Assembly: GCA_001897535.1 (NCBI GenBank)
Contig: MKTC01000023.1
Location: 29,497 to 93,496 of the forward strand
Length of the DNA stretch: 64,000 nucleotides
Reading direction: 5' to 3'
Source: Bacteroidetes bacterium 37-13
Lineage (GTDB): Bacteria > Bacteroidota > Bacteroidia > Chitinophagales > LD1
Shown here: positions 18,201 through 26,480 of the stretch, in pieces
Position numbering within the stretch: position 1 is the first letter of the stretch
How the letters are laid out: each line of letters starts with the position of its first letter
Position numbers and translations under genes: made by a program
Notes under the pieces: model-generated
The model's database searches: none
Told to the model about the DNA's origin: nothing
The model's input: only the letters and a program-made list of their open reading frames with translations

Positions 18201-19148
18201 ATGACAAACGAAACAATTTTAATTACCGGTGCTTGCGGACAATTAGGCACCGAGTTGGCAGAAGCACTACGCAAAATTCATAAGCGTGTGATAGCAACCG
18301 ATTTAAAGGAAGCAGTTCCCGCTTTGGGCGATACAGAATTTAGAAAATTAGATGTGTTGCAACCCCAAGAGTTAGCTAATTTAATACGGAGCGAAAATGT
18401 AACGCAGGTATATCATTTAGCCGCCATACTCTCTGCCACAGGCGAGCAGAAGCCAGATTTGGCTTGGAATATCAATACCAATGGCTTGCGCAATGTATTG
18501 GAAGTTTGCACAAACCTAAAAGTGAAAAGAGTATTTTTTCCATCATCAATTGCTGTTTTTGGAAATTCTACTCCAAATATCAATACACCACAATACACAG
18601 CCATTGAGCCAAATACTGTGTATGGAATTACCAAACAAGCAGGAGAGCAGTGGTGCCAATGGTATTTTAAAAATAAAGGCTTAGATGTGCGTAGTGTGCG
18701 CTATCCGGGTTTAATAAGTTACAAAACCCAAGCCGGTGGCGGAACTACCGATTATGCAGTAGAAATTTTTTATGATGCTGTGGCAGGCAATACTTACAAA
18801 TGTTTCTTGAAAGAAGATACCGTGTTGCCAATGATGTATATGCCCGATGCGGTGAATGCTACATTGCAATTAATGGAAGCGCCAACTGAAAGTTTAAGCG
18901 TGCGCACTTCCTATAATTTAGCAGGCTTTAGTTTTGCCCCGAAAGATATTGTTGCAGAAATACAAAAACATTTACCTGAATTTAAAACAATATACGAGCC
19001 CGATTTTCGCCAACAAATTGCAGAAAGTTGGCCACAAAGCATTGATGATACTTATGCCCAAAAGGACTGGAACTGGCAACCTAAATTTAATTTAGATAAA
19101 ACAGTTGCCGATATGCTGCAACATATAAAAGTTCCTCACAGTATCTAA
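18201..19148 (+). CDS. L-threonine 3-dehydrogenase-like NAD-dependent epimerase-family enzyme
   Basis: From the ATG at 18201 this is a 315-residue extended SDR protein (a TTG 12 nt upstream is less likely). The NAD motif is ITGACGQLGTEL and the catalytic pair is in VYGITKQAGEQW (Tyr-x3-Lys). The C-terminal segments TSYNLAGFSFAPKDIV and SWPQSIDDTYAQKDWNW are what I associate with short-chain L-threonine dehydrogenases of Bacteroidota rather than UDP-glucose epimerases. The reaction would be threonine to 2-amino-3-oxobutyrate. The gene ends at a strong bidirectional terminator. Confidence 0.85.
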   Translation: MTNETILITGACGQLGTELAEALRKIHKRVIATDLKEAVPALGDTEFRKLDVLQPQELANLIRSENVTQVYHLAAILSATGEQKPDLAWNINTNGLRNVLEVCTNLKVKRVFFPSSIAVFGNSTPNINTPQYTAIEPNTVYGITKQAGEQWCQWYFKNKGLDVRSVRYPGLISYKTQAGGGTTDYAVEIFYDAVAGNTYKCFLKEDTVLPMMYMPDAVNATLQLMEAPTESLSVRTSYNLAGFSFAPKDIVAEIQKHLPEFKTIYEPDFRQQIAESWPQSIDDTYAQKDWNWQPKFNLDKTVADMLQHIKVPHSI

Positions 19149-19157
19149 CACATAAAA

Positions 19158-19190
19158 AAAGCCGCTACGATTAGCGGCTTTAGTTTTTTT
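19158..19190. terminator. Bidirectional intrinsic terminator
   Basis: A 10-bp perfect stem (19158-19167 with 19172-19181) around a CGAT loop, with a T-run after it on the plus strand and A-run before it, so it can stop transcripts from both sides. It separates the convergent epimerase and small lipoprotein genes. Confidence 0.88.
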
Positions 19191-19204
19191 AATCCAGTTG
19201 CTTA

Positions 19205-19474
19205 CTATTTTACATTCACCCATTCGGTAGTAACTGTAATAGTAGAGCCGGGATTTTGTTCTTTGTATCTTGTTGGATACTGTTCGCATTGTTTTTGGGC
19301 TGCTTTGTAATAAGAACCGCTTTCGTTGTTGTCGTTACCACAAGATACATCGCCTGTACTTTTTTGTGTTAATGTTCCTTGAGATTGTGTAACAACACAT
19401 TGTCCGCATTTTGAACAAGATTCGAGTGTGAAGAAAATTGCTAATGCACCAAAGCCGAATAATAATTTTTTCAT
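19205..19474 (-). CDS. Small cysteine-containing lipoprotein
   Basis: An 89-residue protein with a lipoprotein signal (MKKLLFGFGALAIFFTLESC, lipobox LESC at Cys20). The mature part has KCGQCVV, a later VSCGND and KQCEQYP, so four cysteines beyond the lipid one that could form disulfides or bind metal. I recognise no family. It is a single gene closed by the terminator at 19158-19190. Confidence 0.7.
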   Translation of the reverse strand: MKKLLFGFGALAIFFTLESCSKCGQCVVTQSQGTLTQKSTGDVSCGNDNNESGSYYKAAQKQCEQYPTRYKEQNPGSTITVTTEWVNVK

Positions 19475-19569
19475 AATTGGAAGTTTAAGTTAATGAATGT
19501 GAAAGTAAAATTAAATGCAATATTGGATTTTGCAATAGATTGTATAAAATATCTTTCAATTAAAAAAAT

Positions 19570-19599
19570 TTTGAAGTTTAAACCAATGGCATACATTTG
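19570..19599 (+). promoter_or_regulatory. Promoter of the EGF-motif lipoprotein gene
   Basis: TTTG at 19570-19573, 18 bp, then TACATTTG at 19592-19599: an almost perfect match to the Bacteroidota consensus (TTTG, about 19 bp, TAnnTTTG). The start codon follows 33 bp later. Confidence 0.75.
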
Positions 19600-19632
19600 C
19601 AGTCATTACTAACAAACAAATAAATTTAAACA

Positions 19633-20073
19633 ATGAAAAAACTTTTCAGACCATTTTTGATGGTAGCTACCGTAGCTACACTTTTCGTAGTAAGTTCTTG
19701 TACTAAAACTTGTGATGAAGGCTACGAAGGAACAGATTGTAAAACTTTAATTAGAGAAAAATTTATTGGTCAATTTAAAGGACCTGAAACTTGCACAATA
19801 GGAAATGATAATTATACTGTAACTGTAACTGGAGCTTCTTCAGATTTATTATCAATTGTAATTAACAACGCATACAACCAAAACTTCACAGTTACCGGAA
19901 AAGTTGATGGTTCTTCACTTACAGTTGCTGAACAATCAGTAGGTTCAGTAGGTTCTAAATTAAGCGGCTCTGGTAGCATTAGCGGTGATGGTAAAACACT
20001 TACTTTCACTTATACAGTTACTCCAGCTACAGGTACTGCAAACACTTGCACTTATGTAGGAACTCGTTTATAG
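19633..20073 (+). CDS. Small lipoprotein with EGF-like cysteine motif
   Basis: A 146-residue protein with signal and lipobox (VVSSC, Cys23). Right after the lipid anchor is TCDEGYEGTDC, a C-x8-C motif resembling the C-terminal half of an EGF repeat. The rest is a beta-rich, Ser/Thr/Gly-rich domain (FTVTGKVDGSSLTVAEQSVG, GSGSISGDGKTLTFTYTV) that resembles small Bacteroidota lipoproteins with a lipocalin-like or Calycin-like barrel. It has its own strong promoter and terminator, so it is a single-gene unit, probably well expressed. Function unknown. Confidence 0.78.
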   Translation: MKKLFRPFLMVATVATLFVVSSCTKTCDEGYEGTDCKTLIREKFIGQFKGPETCTIGNDNYTVTVTGASSDLLSIVINNAYNQNFTVTGKVDGSSLTVAEQSVGSVGSKLSGSGSISGDGKTLTFTYTVTPATGTANTCTYVGTRL

Positions 20074-20093
20074 TCTAAAGTTTATAAATAAAG

Positions 20094-20121
20094 AAAAGCT
20101 GCTCGAAAGGGCAGCTTTTTT
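20094..20121 (+). terminator. Intrinsic terminator with GAAA tetraloop
   Basis: An 11-bp stem (20094-20104 with 20109-20119, one G-U pair) capped by GAAA and followed by T residues. It closes the lipoprotein gene ending at 20073. Confidence 0.88.
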
Positions 20122-20202
20122 AGTTTATGGTAATATGATGTTTGCCAAGCAAAAGTAGGATAATAAAATGAAGTTGAGGCAACTTGCTTTGTTCTTAAAA
20201 CT

Positions 20203-20231
20203 AAAAAGGCTACTCAATTAAGAGCAGCCTT
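20203..20231 (-). terminator. Intrinsic terminator for the minus-strand lipoprotein genes
   Basis: On the minus strand, a 10-bp stem with one mismatch (20222-20231 with 20206-20215, loop of 6) runs into a T-run (20203-20207 complement). It lies 27 bp beyond the stop of the gene at 20258-20704. Confidence 0.75.
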
Positions 20232-20257
20232 CGCTATTTTTTTTGAATTGAAAGGAA

Positions 20258-20704
20258 TTACATTTTAGGTTTTCCGCTTCCAACTGTGTTTCCACCTGGA
20301 GAGTTTCCACCGTCCATGCTTGGCTTTCCACTTCCAACTGTCCCACTACCAGAAGTTCCTCCGTTCATGCTTGGTTTTCCATTACCAACTGTTGCTGGTT
20401 TAGGAGCTTCTTTCTTAGGATCTTGCTTTACTGCTGGTTTCTTAGCAACCGGAGCAACTTTTTTACCTGTTTTCGCAGCTACGGCAACTAATGAGTCGAA
20501 CTGAGCTTGTGCTAAAGTTGCGGCTTCTGAATCACATTCAGCAGCTACTTCAGCTTCTAAAGCTGCAACTTTTTCATCGAGTAGGCTTTGTATTTTTGCG
20601 TTTTGTTCTTGTGTTTGTTTTGCAACTTCTTCAGCATTGTTGCAACTGTTTAGCGCTAAAGCAGCAGAAGCACTTATAGCGAATACCATGAATATTTTTT
20701 TCAT
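20258..20704 (-). CDS. Small lipoprotein with C-terminal Gly-Lys-Pro repeats
   Basis: A 148-residue protein with signal and lipobox (LNSC near Cys21). The middle is an Ala/Glu-rich helix (KVAALEAEVAAECDSEAATL) that could form a coiled coil. A Lys/Pro-rich stretch follows (KKVAPVAKKPAVKQDPKKEA). The tail has three copies of a VGxGKPxM unit: VGNGKPSMNGG, VGSGKPSMDGG and VGSGKPKM at the very end. Such tails suggest peptidoglycan or surface contact, but that is speculation. The next minus-strand gene upstream is a shorter relative, 32 bp away. Confidence 0.72.
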   Translation of the reverse strand: MKKIFMVFAISASAALALNSCNNAEEVAKQTQEQNAKIQSLLDEKVAALEAEVAAECDSEAATLAQAQFDSLVAVAAKTGKKVAPVAKKPAVKQDPKKEAPKPATVGNGKPSMNGGTSGSGTVGSGKPSMDGGNSPGGNTVGSGKPKM

Positions 20705-20736
20705 TGTGTTTCTTCTTTTTTAATTAGTTTGAATAA

Positions 20737-20982
20737 TTATTGTACTGCAGGTGCGGCTGCGCTTTGTAATTCAGATACTTTTGCGGCTACTTTTGCTGCC
20801 ATTTCAGTTTCGCAAGCAGCTTTTAATTCTGCTTTCTTTGCTTCTGCAACTGAGTTAAATGCTGAATCAACTTGTGCGTTGATTTGCTCTTCAGAAAGCG
20901 GAGTGAATTTTTCACCGCAGCTCACTAAAGTGAGTGCTAAAAAACCGCTTGCCATAAGTATGGCTGTGATTCTTTTTTTCAT
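20737..20982 (-). CDS. Small Ala/Glu-rich lipoprotein
   Basis: An 81-residue protein with signal and lipobox (LVSCGE, Cys22). The mature part is one charged amphipathic helix (EAKKAELKAACETEMAAKVA) with a single cysteine. In composition and length of helix it resembles the middle of the neighbouring protein at 20258-20704, including an Ala-Cys-Glu/Asp step, so the two may be diverged duplicates forming a two-gene operon. Function unknown; small helical lipoproteins can act like Lpp, but nothing here proves it. Confidence 0.7.
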   Translation of the reverse strand: MKKRITAILMASGFLALTLVSCGEKFTPLSEEQINAQVDSAFNSVAEAKKAELKAACETEMAAKVAAKVSELQSAAAPAVQ

Positions 20983-21092
20983 GTTTAGATGTTTTTCTTT
21001 TTAATGATAATATGTTTAACAATGCGAAAATACATTTATGGATTTCAATATAGCAAATAATTTATGATTTCTTTTTTTTATTGAGCTAAGCA

Positions 21093-23006
21093 TTAAACTC
21101 CTGTTAGCTTTTTCTTAATCTCCCGAACAATATTTACGGGAGTATATTTTTCAAAAAAAGTGCGATTATCTATCCATTTCCATTCTTCTTGCTGTGCTTC
21201 TTTTTCTTCTACTACTTGTTCAACTATCACTTCTTCTTTTGGTGTTTTGTTGTCGCTATAGCCAAAAAGTTTTGCTAATTTTTCGGTCATTGGCGTGTTG
21301 TAAACATTCCCGGCTGCTTTAATAATCTCAATCATTTCATCGGTAGTGTACTTTGTAAATTCATAAGGAACTTCAGTTGGTTCTCCGTAGCCTTCAATCA
21401 ATTTTCCGGCATCGTACATTTTAGAGAGTGTGGCATTTTCATATTTCAGATAAAATTCTTCGTCCACATTATAGCGCAGCATGGTTTTAAATTCACCATC
21501 GGGTTTCATGTAATAATGTACCAAATTTGCTCCTGCTTGTGTAACGCCAACACCTACAGCTAATCGTAAACTATCTGAGGTGTTTGGCGGTGATGCGTGA
21601 AAAGTTCTATTATCAAACATTAAAACTTCACCGGCTTTTACATCAATGGTATGCAAGTATGGGAAAATGCTAAACATGTGTTCGCTAAGCGGCACAGGGC
21701 ATTGCGGTGATGGCGAAGGACGATGGTTTTGCATAAATTTATGGCTGCCGCGAATTACGCCCATTCCCCCATTATCAATATTGGTATCAACCAATGCAAT
21801 CCAACAAGTGATGGAAGAATAACCTTCCTCTTCTCTATCAACAAAACTCCAATCTTGGTGAGCCGGAACCACACCACGGGGGGTCACTTCTTTCATTACA
21901 AAGCTTGCCACAAAAGGTTTAAAATCTTTTAGATGTTCTGCTAAGCGCGGTACTGCAATGCCCCAAATGGTTTCACGAATATTGCGGCACATTTCTTTGT
22001 CGCTATTATCCATACTCACGTGGAAGCCGACATTTTTTTCATCTTTTAGAGGAAGCGAAGCGTGTAGTTGTTTTAGCGCTTCTATTTCTCCGGCATTTAA
22101 AAGTGGAAAAGTGGCGTAGCCTTCGCGCTCAAAGAATTGCTGGCGCGCTTCATCTTTAAAAATCGGAATCATTTTATACATAGTTGCTGCTTTTTTTAGT
22201 TTAAAATCTAATTGTGCTTGCCTGTATTCTTGTGGTGAAATAAAGTGTTGCTCGAAAAAAAATGTTTTTTGCAAGCTGCCTATTTTAGGGCGTTGCCCAA
22301 TTTGTGTATTGTATTGCTGGAAGAAGTTTTCATCAACAAAATATTGCTCTAATTTTCCTTCTTCGTTTTTATGGTAAAAAAGAAGTTGTGCTTTTTCATC
22401 AATTAAGCCATAGGTAACTGCAATGCGCGGTTCGGTACTTAAATTTGGCGGAGAAGCGTGCAATAAAGCTTGGGAAAAAATAAATGCTTCACCGGCTCTC
22501 ATGTTCAGTAGTTTTAAATCTTGCCGCATTTCGGTTTGCACATTTTTAAAAGGTGCTTCTAAGGTTGGAGCGCGGAGTTCGGTTGAAAAGCGGTGGCTGC
22601 CGTCAATTACTTGTATTGCCCCATTTTTTTCATTCACATCTTGTAGCGGAATCCAAATGGTAACGCTATCAAATTCAGGTTCGCTCACCACCGTCCAATC
22701 TTGGTGTATTGGCATTTCGCTTTGCTTGCCGGGTTGCTTGTTTAAAAAGCAACTACCTAACTTTTTTATTTGGTTGAAGTGGGCGTTTACTTGCTCACTA
22801 AATACACTTTCAATTTTTTCGTTTACACTCTTTTTGTGTGCTTCATCGGCATTAAAACTACTGCTGTAAAAACCATCAGGAATTTGCGGATGTTTTTCAA
22901 AGAAAAAATTTCGTAAATCCTGAACTTGCGTTTCTGATAAAAACGGAATTACAACATAGCCATTCAAGTTGAACTGCTGTTGTAGCTTTTCACTTTTAAA
23001 TAGCAT
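21093..23006 (-). CDS. Tandem two-domain phytanoyl-CoA dioxygenase (PhyH) family protein
   Basis: A 637-residue fusion of two PhyH-type Fe(II)/2-oxoglutarate oxygenase domains. Domain 1 (about 1-270) has the facial triad H101/D103 in PIHQDWTVV and H183 in LLHASPPN, with R194 as likely 2-oxoglutarate anchor. Domain 2 (about 285-560) repeats it: H383/D385 in PAHQDWSFVD, H470 in FHASPPN and R481. Both triads look intact. A 70-residue charged tail follows. Single-domain members have about 250-310 residues, so this is a true tandem. It lies 5 bp behind a third PhyH gene and likely forms an operon with it. Substrate unknown: hydroxylation of a lipid, or of a peptide or sugar-linked chain. Confidence 0.9.
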   Translation of the reverse strand: MLFKSEKLQQQFNLNGYVVIPFLSETQVQDLRNFFFEKHPQIPDGFYSSSFNADEAHKKSVNEKIESVFSEQVNAHFNQIKKLGSCFLNKQPGKQSEMPIHQDWTVVSEPEFDSVTIWIPLQDVNEKNGAIQVIDGSHRFSTELRAPTLEAPFKNVQTEMRQDLKLLNMRAGEAFIFSQALLHASPPNLSTEPRIAVTYGLIDEKAQLLFYHKNEEGKLEQYFVDENFFQQYNTQIGQRPKIGSLQKTFFFEQHFISPQEYRQAQLDFKLKKAATMYKMIPIFKDEARQQFFEREGYATFPLLNAGEIEALKQLHASLPLKDEKNVGFHVSMDNSDKEMCRNIRETIWGIAVPRLAEHLKDFKPFVASFVMKEVTPRGVVPAHQDWSFVDREEEGYSSITCWIALVDTNIDNGGMGVIRGSHKFMQNHRPSPSPQCPVPLSEHMFSIFPYLHTIDVKAGEVLMFDNRTFHASPPNTSDSLRLAVGVGVTQAGANLVHYYMKPDGEFKTMLRYNVDEEFYLKYENATLSKMYDAGKLIEGYGEPTEVPYEFTKYTTDEMIEIIKAAGNVYNTPMTEKLAKLFGYSDNKTPKEEVIVEQVVEEKEAQQEEWKWIDNRTFFEKYTPVNIVREIKKKLTGV

Positions 23007-23011
23007 AATGT

Positions 23012-23935
23012 TTAAGCAAATGCTTCTTTCAGTTTATCAAAAAAACCTTTTTTTTCTTCCGTTTGTTCATCAAATCGTGGCTTCTTTAAACGTTCGATAA
23101 ATTCAGCTTCGCCAATAAAATGATGTCTGTAAGGAATTGTTTTTATGCACTTCACATTTCCCGGATTTTTCCAAGGATTAAATTGCATGTAAAAATCCAC
23201 ATCAACTTCTAATACTTGAACTTCTGTCATGCTTTTAGAAGGATCCATGTAGTAATGTATTGAAGGCATTTCTGCCGGAATGCAAATTAGCTGAATGGCT
23301 AAGCGCAAACCTCCCGAATTATTTACTGCTGAATAATGCACAATGCTATCATCTAAAATTACACAATCTCCGGCTTTAGTTTCAAGTGGCACTAAATGAT
23401 TGTTGATGATTTCGTGTTTAATATTATCTAATTCCCAAGGAATCATTGGCCCGCGAATTTCGCCAAACCTTTTGTGGCTGCCGGGTACAACTTGCAGTGT
23501 TCCATTTTCTACAGTAGAATCTACCAGCGGACACCAAATAGAAACAGTGAAGCATTTGCGCTCATCGGCAAAAGCCCAATTTTCGTGCAAAGGCACTTCG
23601 CCAGTGGTTGGCTGCTTGCGAATATAGTTGGCAATTACAGGGCGGTAATCTGCCAAAAGCCTTTCTACATGTGGCTTGAAACGCTTTGTGATGATATTGA
23701 AAACTTCACGCTTGTACTCAGGATTTTTATCAATAAAGGTGAAATCGTAAGTAACTAAACGGCTGTTTTCTACGCCTGTTTCTTCGGTGGTAATTTGCCC
23801 TCCACTATTTGGTAAGGTATCGAAAAATTTTTGCTTTAGTTCGGCAGCTTCTTCGGGAGAAATAAAAGGAACGCGCACATATCCATTTTTAATAAATTCT
23901 TCATTCAGTTTTTCATCGTTAAATACTTTACGCAT
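23012..23935 (-). CDS. PhyH-family protein with altered iron-binding motif
   Basis: A 307-residue single-domain relative of the downstream tandem protein. Fold markers are clear: NGYVRVPFISPEEA at the N-terminus, WCPLVDSTVENGTLQVVPGS in the core, and DDSIVHYSAVNNSGGLRLAI with H200 and R211. Where the family has H-x-D, this protein has H117-E118-N119 (PLHENWAFAD), so the acidic iron ligand is an Asn. It may bind metal weakly, use another ligand, or be a regulatory partner of the neighbouring active protein. It is the first of the two PhyH genes (5-bp gap). Confidence 0.9.
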   Translation of the reverse strand: MRKVFNDEKLNEEFIKNGYVRVPFISPEEAAELKQKFFDTLPNSGGQITTEETGVENSRLVTYDFTFIDKNPEYKREVFNIITKRFKPHVERLLADYRPVIANYIRKQPTTGEVPLHENWAFADERKCFTVSIWCPLVDSTVENGTLQVVPGSHKRFGEIRGPMIPWELDNIKHEIINNHLVPLETKAGDCVILDDSIVHYSAVNNSGGLRLAIQLICIPAEMPSIHYYMDPSKSMTEVQVLEVDVDFYMQFNPWKNPGNVKCIKTIPYRHHFIGEAEFIERLKKPRFDEQTEEKKGFFDKLKEAFA

Positions 23936-24018
23936 GGCTTGGTTTTTATTTCTGCCAAATGTAAAACATTTACTCCAATGAAGTTGTGATTTTAATCATG
24001 CAAACGAAAGGTATGAAA

Positions 24019-25086
24019 TTAGGCTAAAGCTTCTCCGAGCTGAGTGGCTTTATATTTTTCTATTTGCTTGTGCATTACCTTAAACCAAAGTGGCGGAATG
24101 GTTGCTAAAACCATCATTCCCGGATAGCCAGTGGGCATTTGCGGGCTTTGGTCGAAGTGGCGCAGAATTTGGTATTTGCGCGATGGCATGTAGTGATGGT
24201 CGCTGTGGCGTGTGAGTTCAAAAAGCATTAAACGCCCGATGGGGTGATTAGAATTCCAAGAGTGAATAGGCATTACTTTTTCGTAATATGCATCATCAAC
24301 TTTTTTTCTGCGCAAGCCGTAATGTTCAATGTAATTAACGGTTTCAAGCATTAAAGCTCCGGTTAAAGCGGCTGCCATGTATAGCAGCAGTATTTTTAAA
24401 CCAAAAGCTACGCCAATAATTACCAAAGTGCTGACTTGAATAATTTGATAGACCAGCATTTCGTTTTTGAGACTCCAAAAAGAAGTATTGCTTTTTGCAA
24501 GGCGTTCTCTTTCTAAATGCCAAGCAGAGAGCCAACTTCCTGTAATTGTTCTAAAATAAAACGCATAGAGCGTTTCGCCATAGCGCGAAGATGCAGGGTC
24601 GTTATCGGTGCTCACATTTTTGTGATGCCCACGATTATGTTCAATAAAAAAGTGCATGTATTGCGTTGTCCATAAAAGTATTTTAGCCATTACTTGCTCA
24701 TGTTTTGTATTTCTGTGGCCTAACTCATGCGCTACATTTATGCCAAAAACACCGCACGAAAGTCCAAACGATAAAATCATTCCTAACGTTTCGTACCAAA
24801 GTAAATTTGGTTGCGAAATTTGGTAGAAAAATAGCGCCATAATAGCTAGTTGAACAGGCACAATAAGCCAAATTACAATGTCGTAACCAATATCTTTTTT
24901 GGCAAGTTCCTCTTCTTGCTTGTTCATGTTTTCTTCAGTTCCATTCATAAATAATTCCATAAATGGGATTAAAAAAAAAGCATAAAAAACAGAAAAATAT
25001 GTCCAAGCACCACCGGCTAAAAGTGATACAAAAATGGCAACAACACTAAGTAGAGGTGAAAGAAATTTTAGAAAACGATAGTTCAT
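24019..25086 (-). CDS. AlkB-like membrane di-iron monooxygenase (alkane 1-monooxygenase family)
   Basis: A 355-residue integral membrane protein with hydrophobic segments near 10-45, 70-110 and 205-245 and the full histidine signature of AlkB: AHELGHRNTKHE (120-124 HExxH type), EHNRGHHKNVS (H150, H154, H155), NYIEHYGL, and RHSDHHYMPSRKYQ. The family hydroxylates the terminal carbon of alkanes or fatty chains, using rubredoxin electrons. Rubredoxin is not encoded nearby. In Bacteroidota such proteins may act on lipids rather than alkanes. It is 83 bp upstream of the PhyH pair on the same strand. Confidence 0.9.
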   Translation of the reverse strand: MNYRFLKFLSPLLSVVAIFVSLLAGGAWTYFSVFYAFFLIPFMELFMNGTEENMNKQEEELAKKDIGYDIVIWLIVPVQLAIMALFFYQISQPNLLWYETLGMILSFGLSCGVFGINVAHELGHRNTKHEQVMAKILLWTTQYMHFFIEHNRGHHKNVSTDNDPASSRYGETLYAFYFRTITGSWLSAWHLERERLAKSNTSFWSLKNEMLVYQIIQVSTLVIIGVAFGLKILLLYMAAALTGALMLETVNYIEHYGLRRKKVDDAYYEKVMPIHSWNSNHPIGRLMLFELTRHSDHHYMPSRKYQILRHFDQSPQMPTGYPGMMVLATIPPLWFKVMHKQIEKYKATQLGEALA

Positions 25087-25161
25087 AAAACTAACTTTAT
25101 TGCTTTCAAAGCTAACAATTTTTATTGTATCAAGAAGTGATTTTGTACAATTTGAAATGTG

Positions 25162-25635
25162 CTATTTCAGCATGTTCAAATCCAATTTTTTCTCGTAGCG
25201 AAACGGGAACTCTTTTTTTAAAACTAAACAAGCTTTAAACTTTACATTGCCGTTGATGAGTAAGTTCATACCATCAGATTTGAATAAATTTCCGAGATTG
25301 CCAAAGGTGTTTTTCATTAGTTCTTGCCCTGTTAGCGAAATGGTAATTGGCAAAGAATATTCACTTCTTCCATTCACTTTTAAATCTGTTTCTTTTCCAA
25401 GTGTGGCAACCTTTTGGTTGTTCAAAAATATATTGGCGTTTAGGTTTTGTATCTTAAATTTTATTCGGTTTGGATTATAGCAAACCAGATCGGCTCCAAT
25501 TGCAAAATTGGCACCATCGCGGTTTATTTTATAGTTTTCTACACGCCTAAATTCAGGTTGCGAAATTTTGCACGAACTAAGATTTACAATAGTAAATGCA
25601 GCAAATAATAAATAAACAAGGCTTTGTTTTTTCAT
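25162..25635 (-). CDS. LEA14-like (LEA type 2) lipoprotein
   Basis: A 157-residue protein with lipoprotein signal (LSSCKI, Cys22). The mature domain shows the late-embryogenesis-abundant type 2 beta-sandwich pattern: ADLVCYNPNRIKFKIQNLNA, then FLNNQKVATLGK and YSLPITISLTGQEL, ending GNVKFKACLVLKKEFPFRYE. The conserved tyr-asn-pro-asn step is typical. These domains bind hydrophobic ligands or aid envelope stability in bacteria; no precise role is known. It stands between AlkB-like and the divergent ABC operon. Confidence 0.82.
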   Translation of the reverse strand: MKKQSLVYLLFAAFTIVNLSSCKISQPEFRRVENYKINRDGANFAIGADLVCYNPNRIKFKIQNLNANIFLNNQKVATLGKETDLKVNGRSEYSLPITISLTGQELMKNTFGNLGNLFKSDGMNLLINGNVKFKACLVLKKEFPFRYEKKLDLNMLK

Positions 25636-25704
25636 GCTGCAAATTTTAAATATTCCTTCATAAAAGAAGATTTTTTTAATGCTTAATAAATTCTGTTATT
25701 TCAA

Positions 25705-25712
25705 TACTTTCG
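25705..25712 (+). promoter_or_regulatory. Candidate -7 promoter box of the ABC-ACP-ketosynthase operon, near-leaderless
   Basis: TACTTTCG followed by CA ends 9 bp before the ATG at 25722, so the predicted mRNA start is within about 5 nt of the start codon. There is no Shine-Dalgarno sequence. No clear -33 TTTG is seen. Confidence 0.5.
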
Positions 25713-25721
25713 CACACTCAA

Positions 25722-26480
25722 ATGAACTTAGAGCAACCGACAGCTATTGAAGTAAAAAATCTTTCGTTTGGCTATGAAGCCGATGCAGAATTATTTTTTA
25801 AGCAGTTCAGTTTAAGCATAAGCAAAGGTGAAAGATTTGGCTTGTTGGGACCAAATGGTGCAGGCAAAACTACGCTCATGAATTTGCTCACAGGCGTGCT
25901 ACTTCCCAAGCAGGGAAATATTTTAATTTCAGGCGAAAGCATTGTGCAGCAGCCAATTTTAGCTAAAATGAAATTTGGATTAGTGCCGCAGGCTCATTCA
26001 TTATATCCCGAACTAACGGCAATGGAAAACCTGAATTTTTTTGGAGCTTGGAGCGGTGTGAAGCAGAGAGATATTGAAACTCGCGCTAAGCATTTTTTAG
26101 AAAAAATGGGCTTGTGGGAAAGTAGAAATAAATTGGTTTTAAAATTTTCTGGAGGAATGAAAAGCCGATTAAACCTTGCTGTTGGCGTAATTCATGAACC
26201 TGAAATTCTTTTTTTAGATGAACCAACCTCGGCAGTTGATGTACAATCGCGCCATGCAATTTTAAGTTTTTTGCGCACGCTAAACAATGCTGGCACAACA
26301 TTGGTTTATACTTCGCATTTGCTTAGCGAAGCCGAACAGCTTTGCACCCGAATTGCTTTAATTGACGAGGCAAAAATTATTGCCGAAGGAACAGTGCAGG
26401 AACTCTTAAAAGCAAGCGGCAAAGAAAATTTAGAAACATTGTTTTTATCACTCACCGGAAGAAATTTTAGAGATAGCTGA
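25722..26480 (+). CDS. ABC exporter ATP-binding protein
   Basis: A 252-residue ATPase with Walker A GPNGAGKTT (about residues 45-53), the signature FSGGMKSRLN, Walker B ILFLDEPTSAVD, and the H-loop in YTSHLLSEAE. The N-terminal AIEVKNLSFGYEADAELFF is typical of ABC-2 type exporters. The stop overlaps the start of the permease gene by 1 nt, and the acyl carrier protein and ketosynthase follow, so the transporter probably exports the product of that acyl pathway or a conjugate of it. Confidence 0.93.
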   Translation: MNLEQPTAIEVKNLSFGYEADAELFFKQFSLSISKGERFGLLGPNGAGKTTLMNLLTGVLLPKQGNILISGESIVQQPILAKMKFGLVPQAHSLYPELTAMENLNFFGAWSGVKQRDIETRAKHFLEKMGLWESRNKLVLKFSGGMKSRLNLAVGVIHEPEILFLDEPTSAVDVQSRHAILSFLRTLNNAGTTLVYTSHLLSEAEQLCTRIALIDEAKIIAEGTVQELLKASGKENLETLFLSLTGRNFRDS

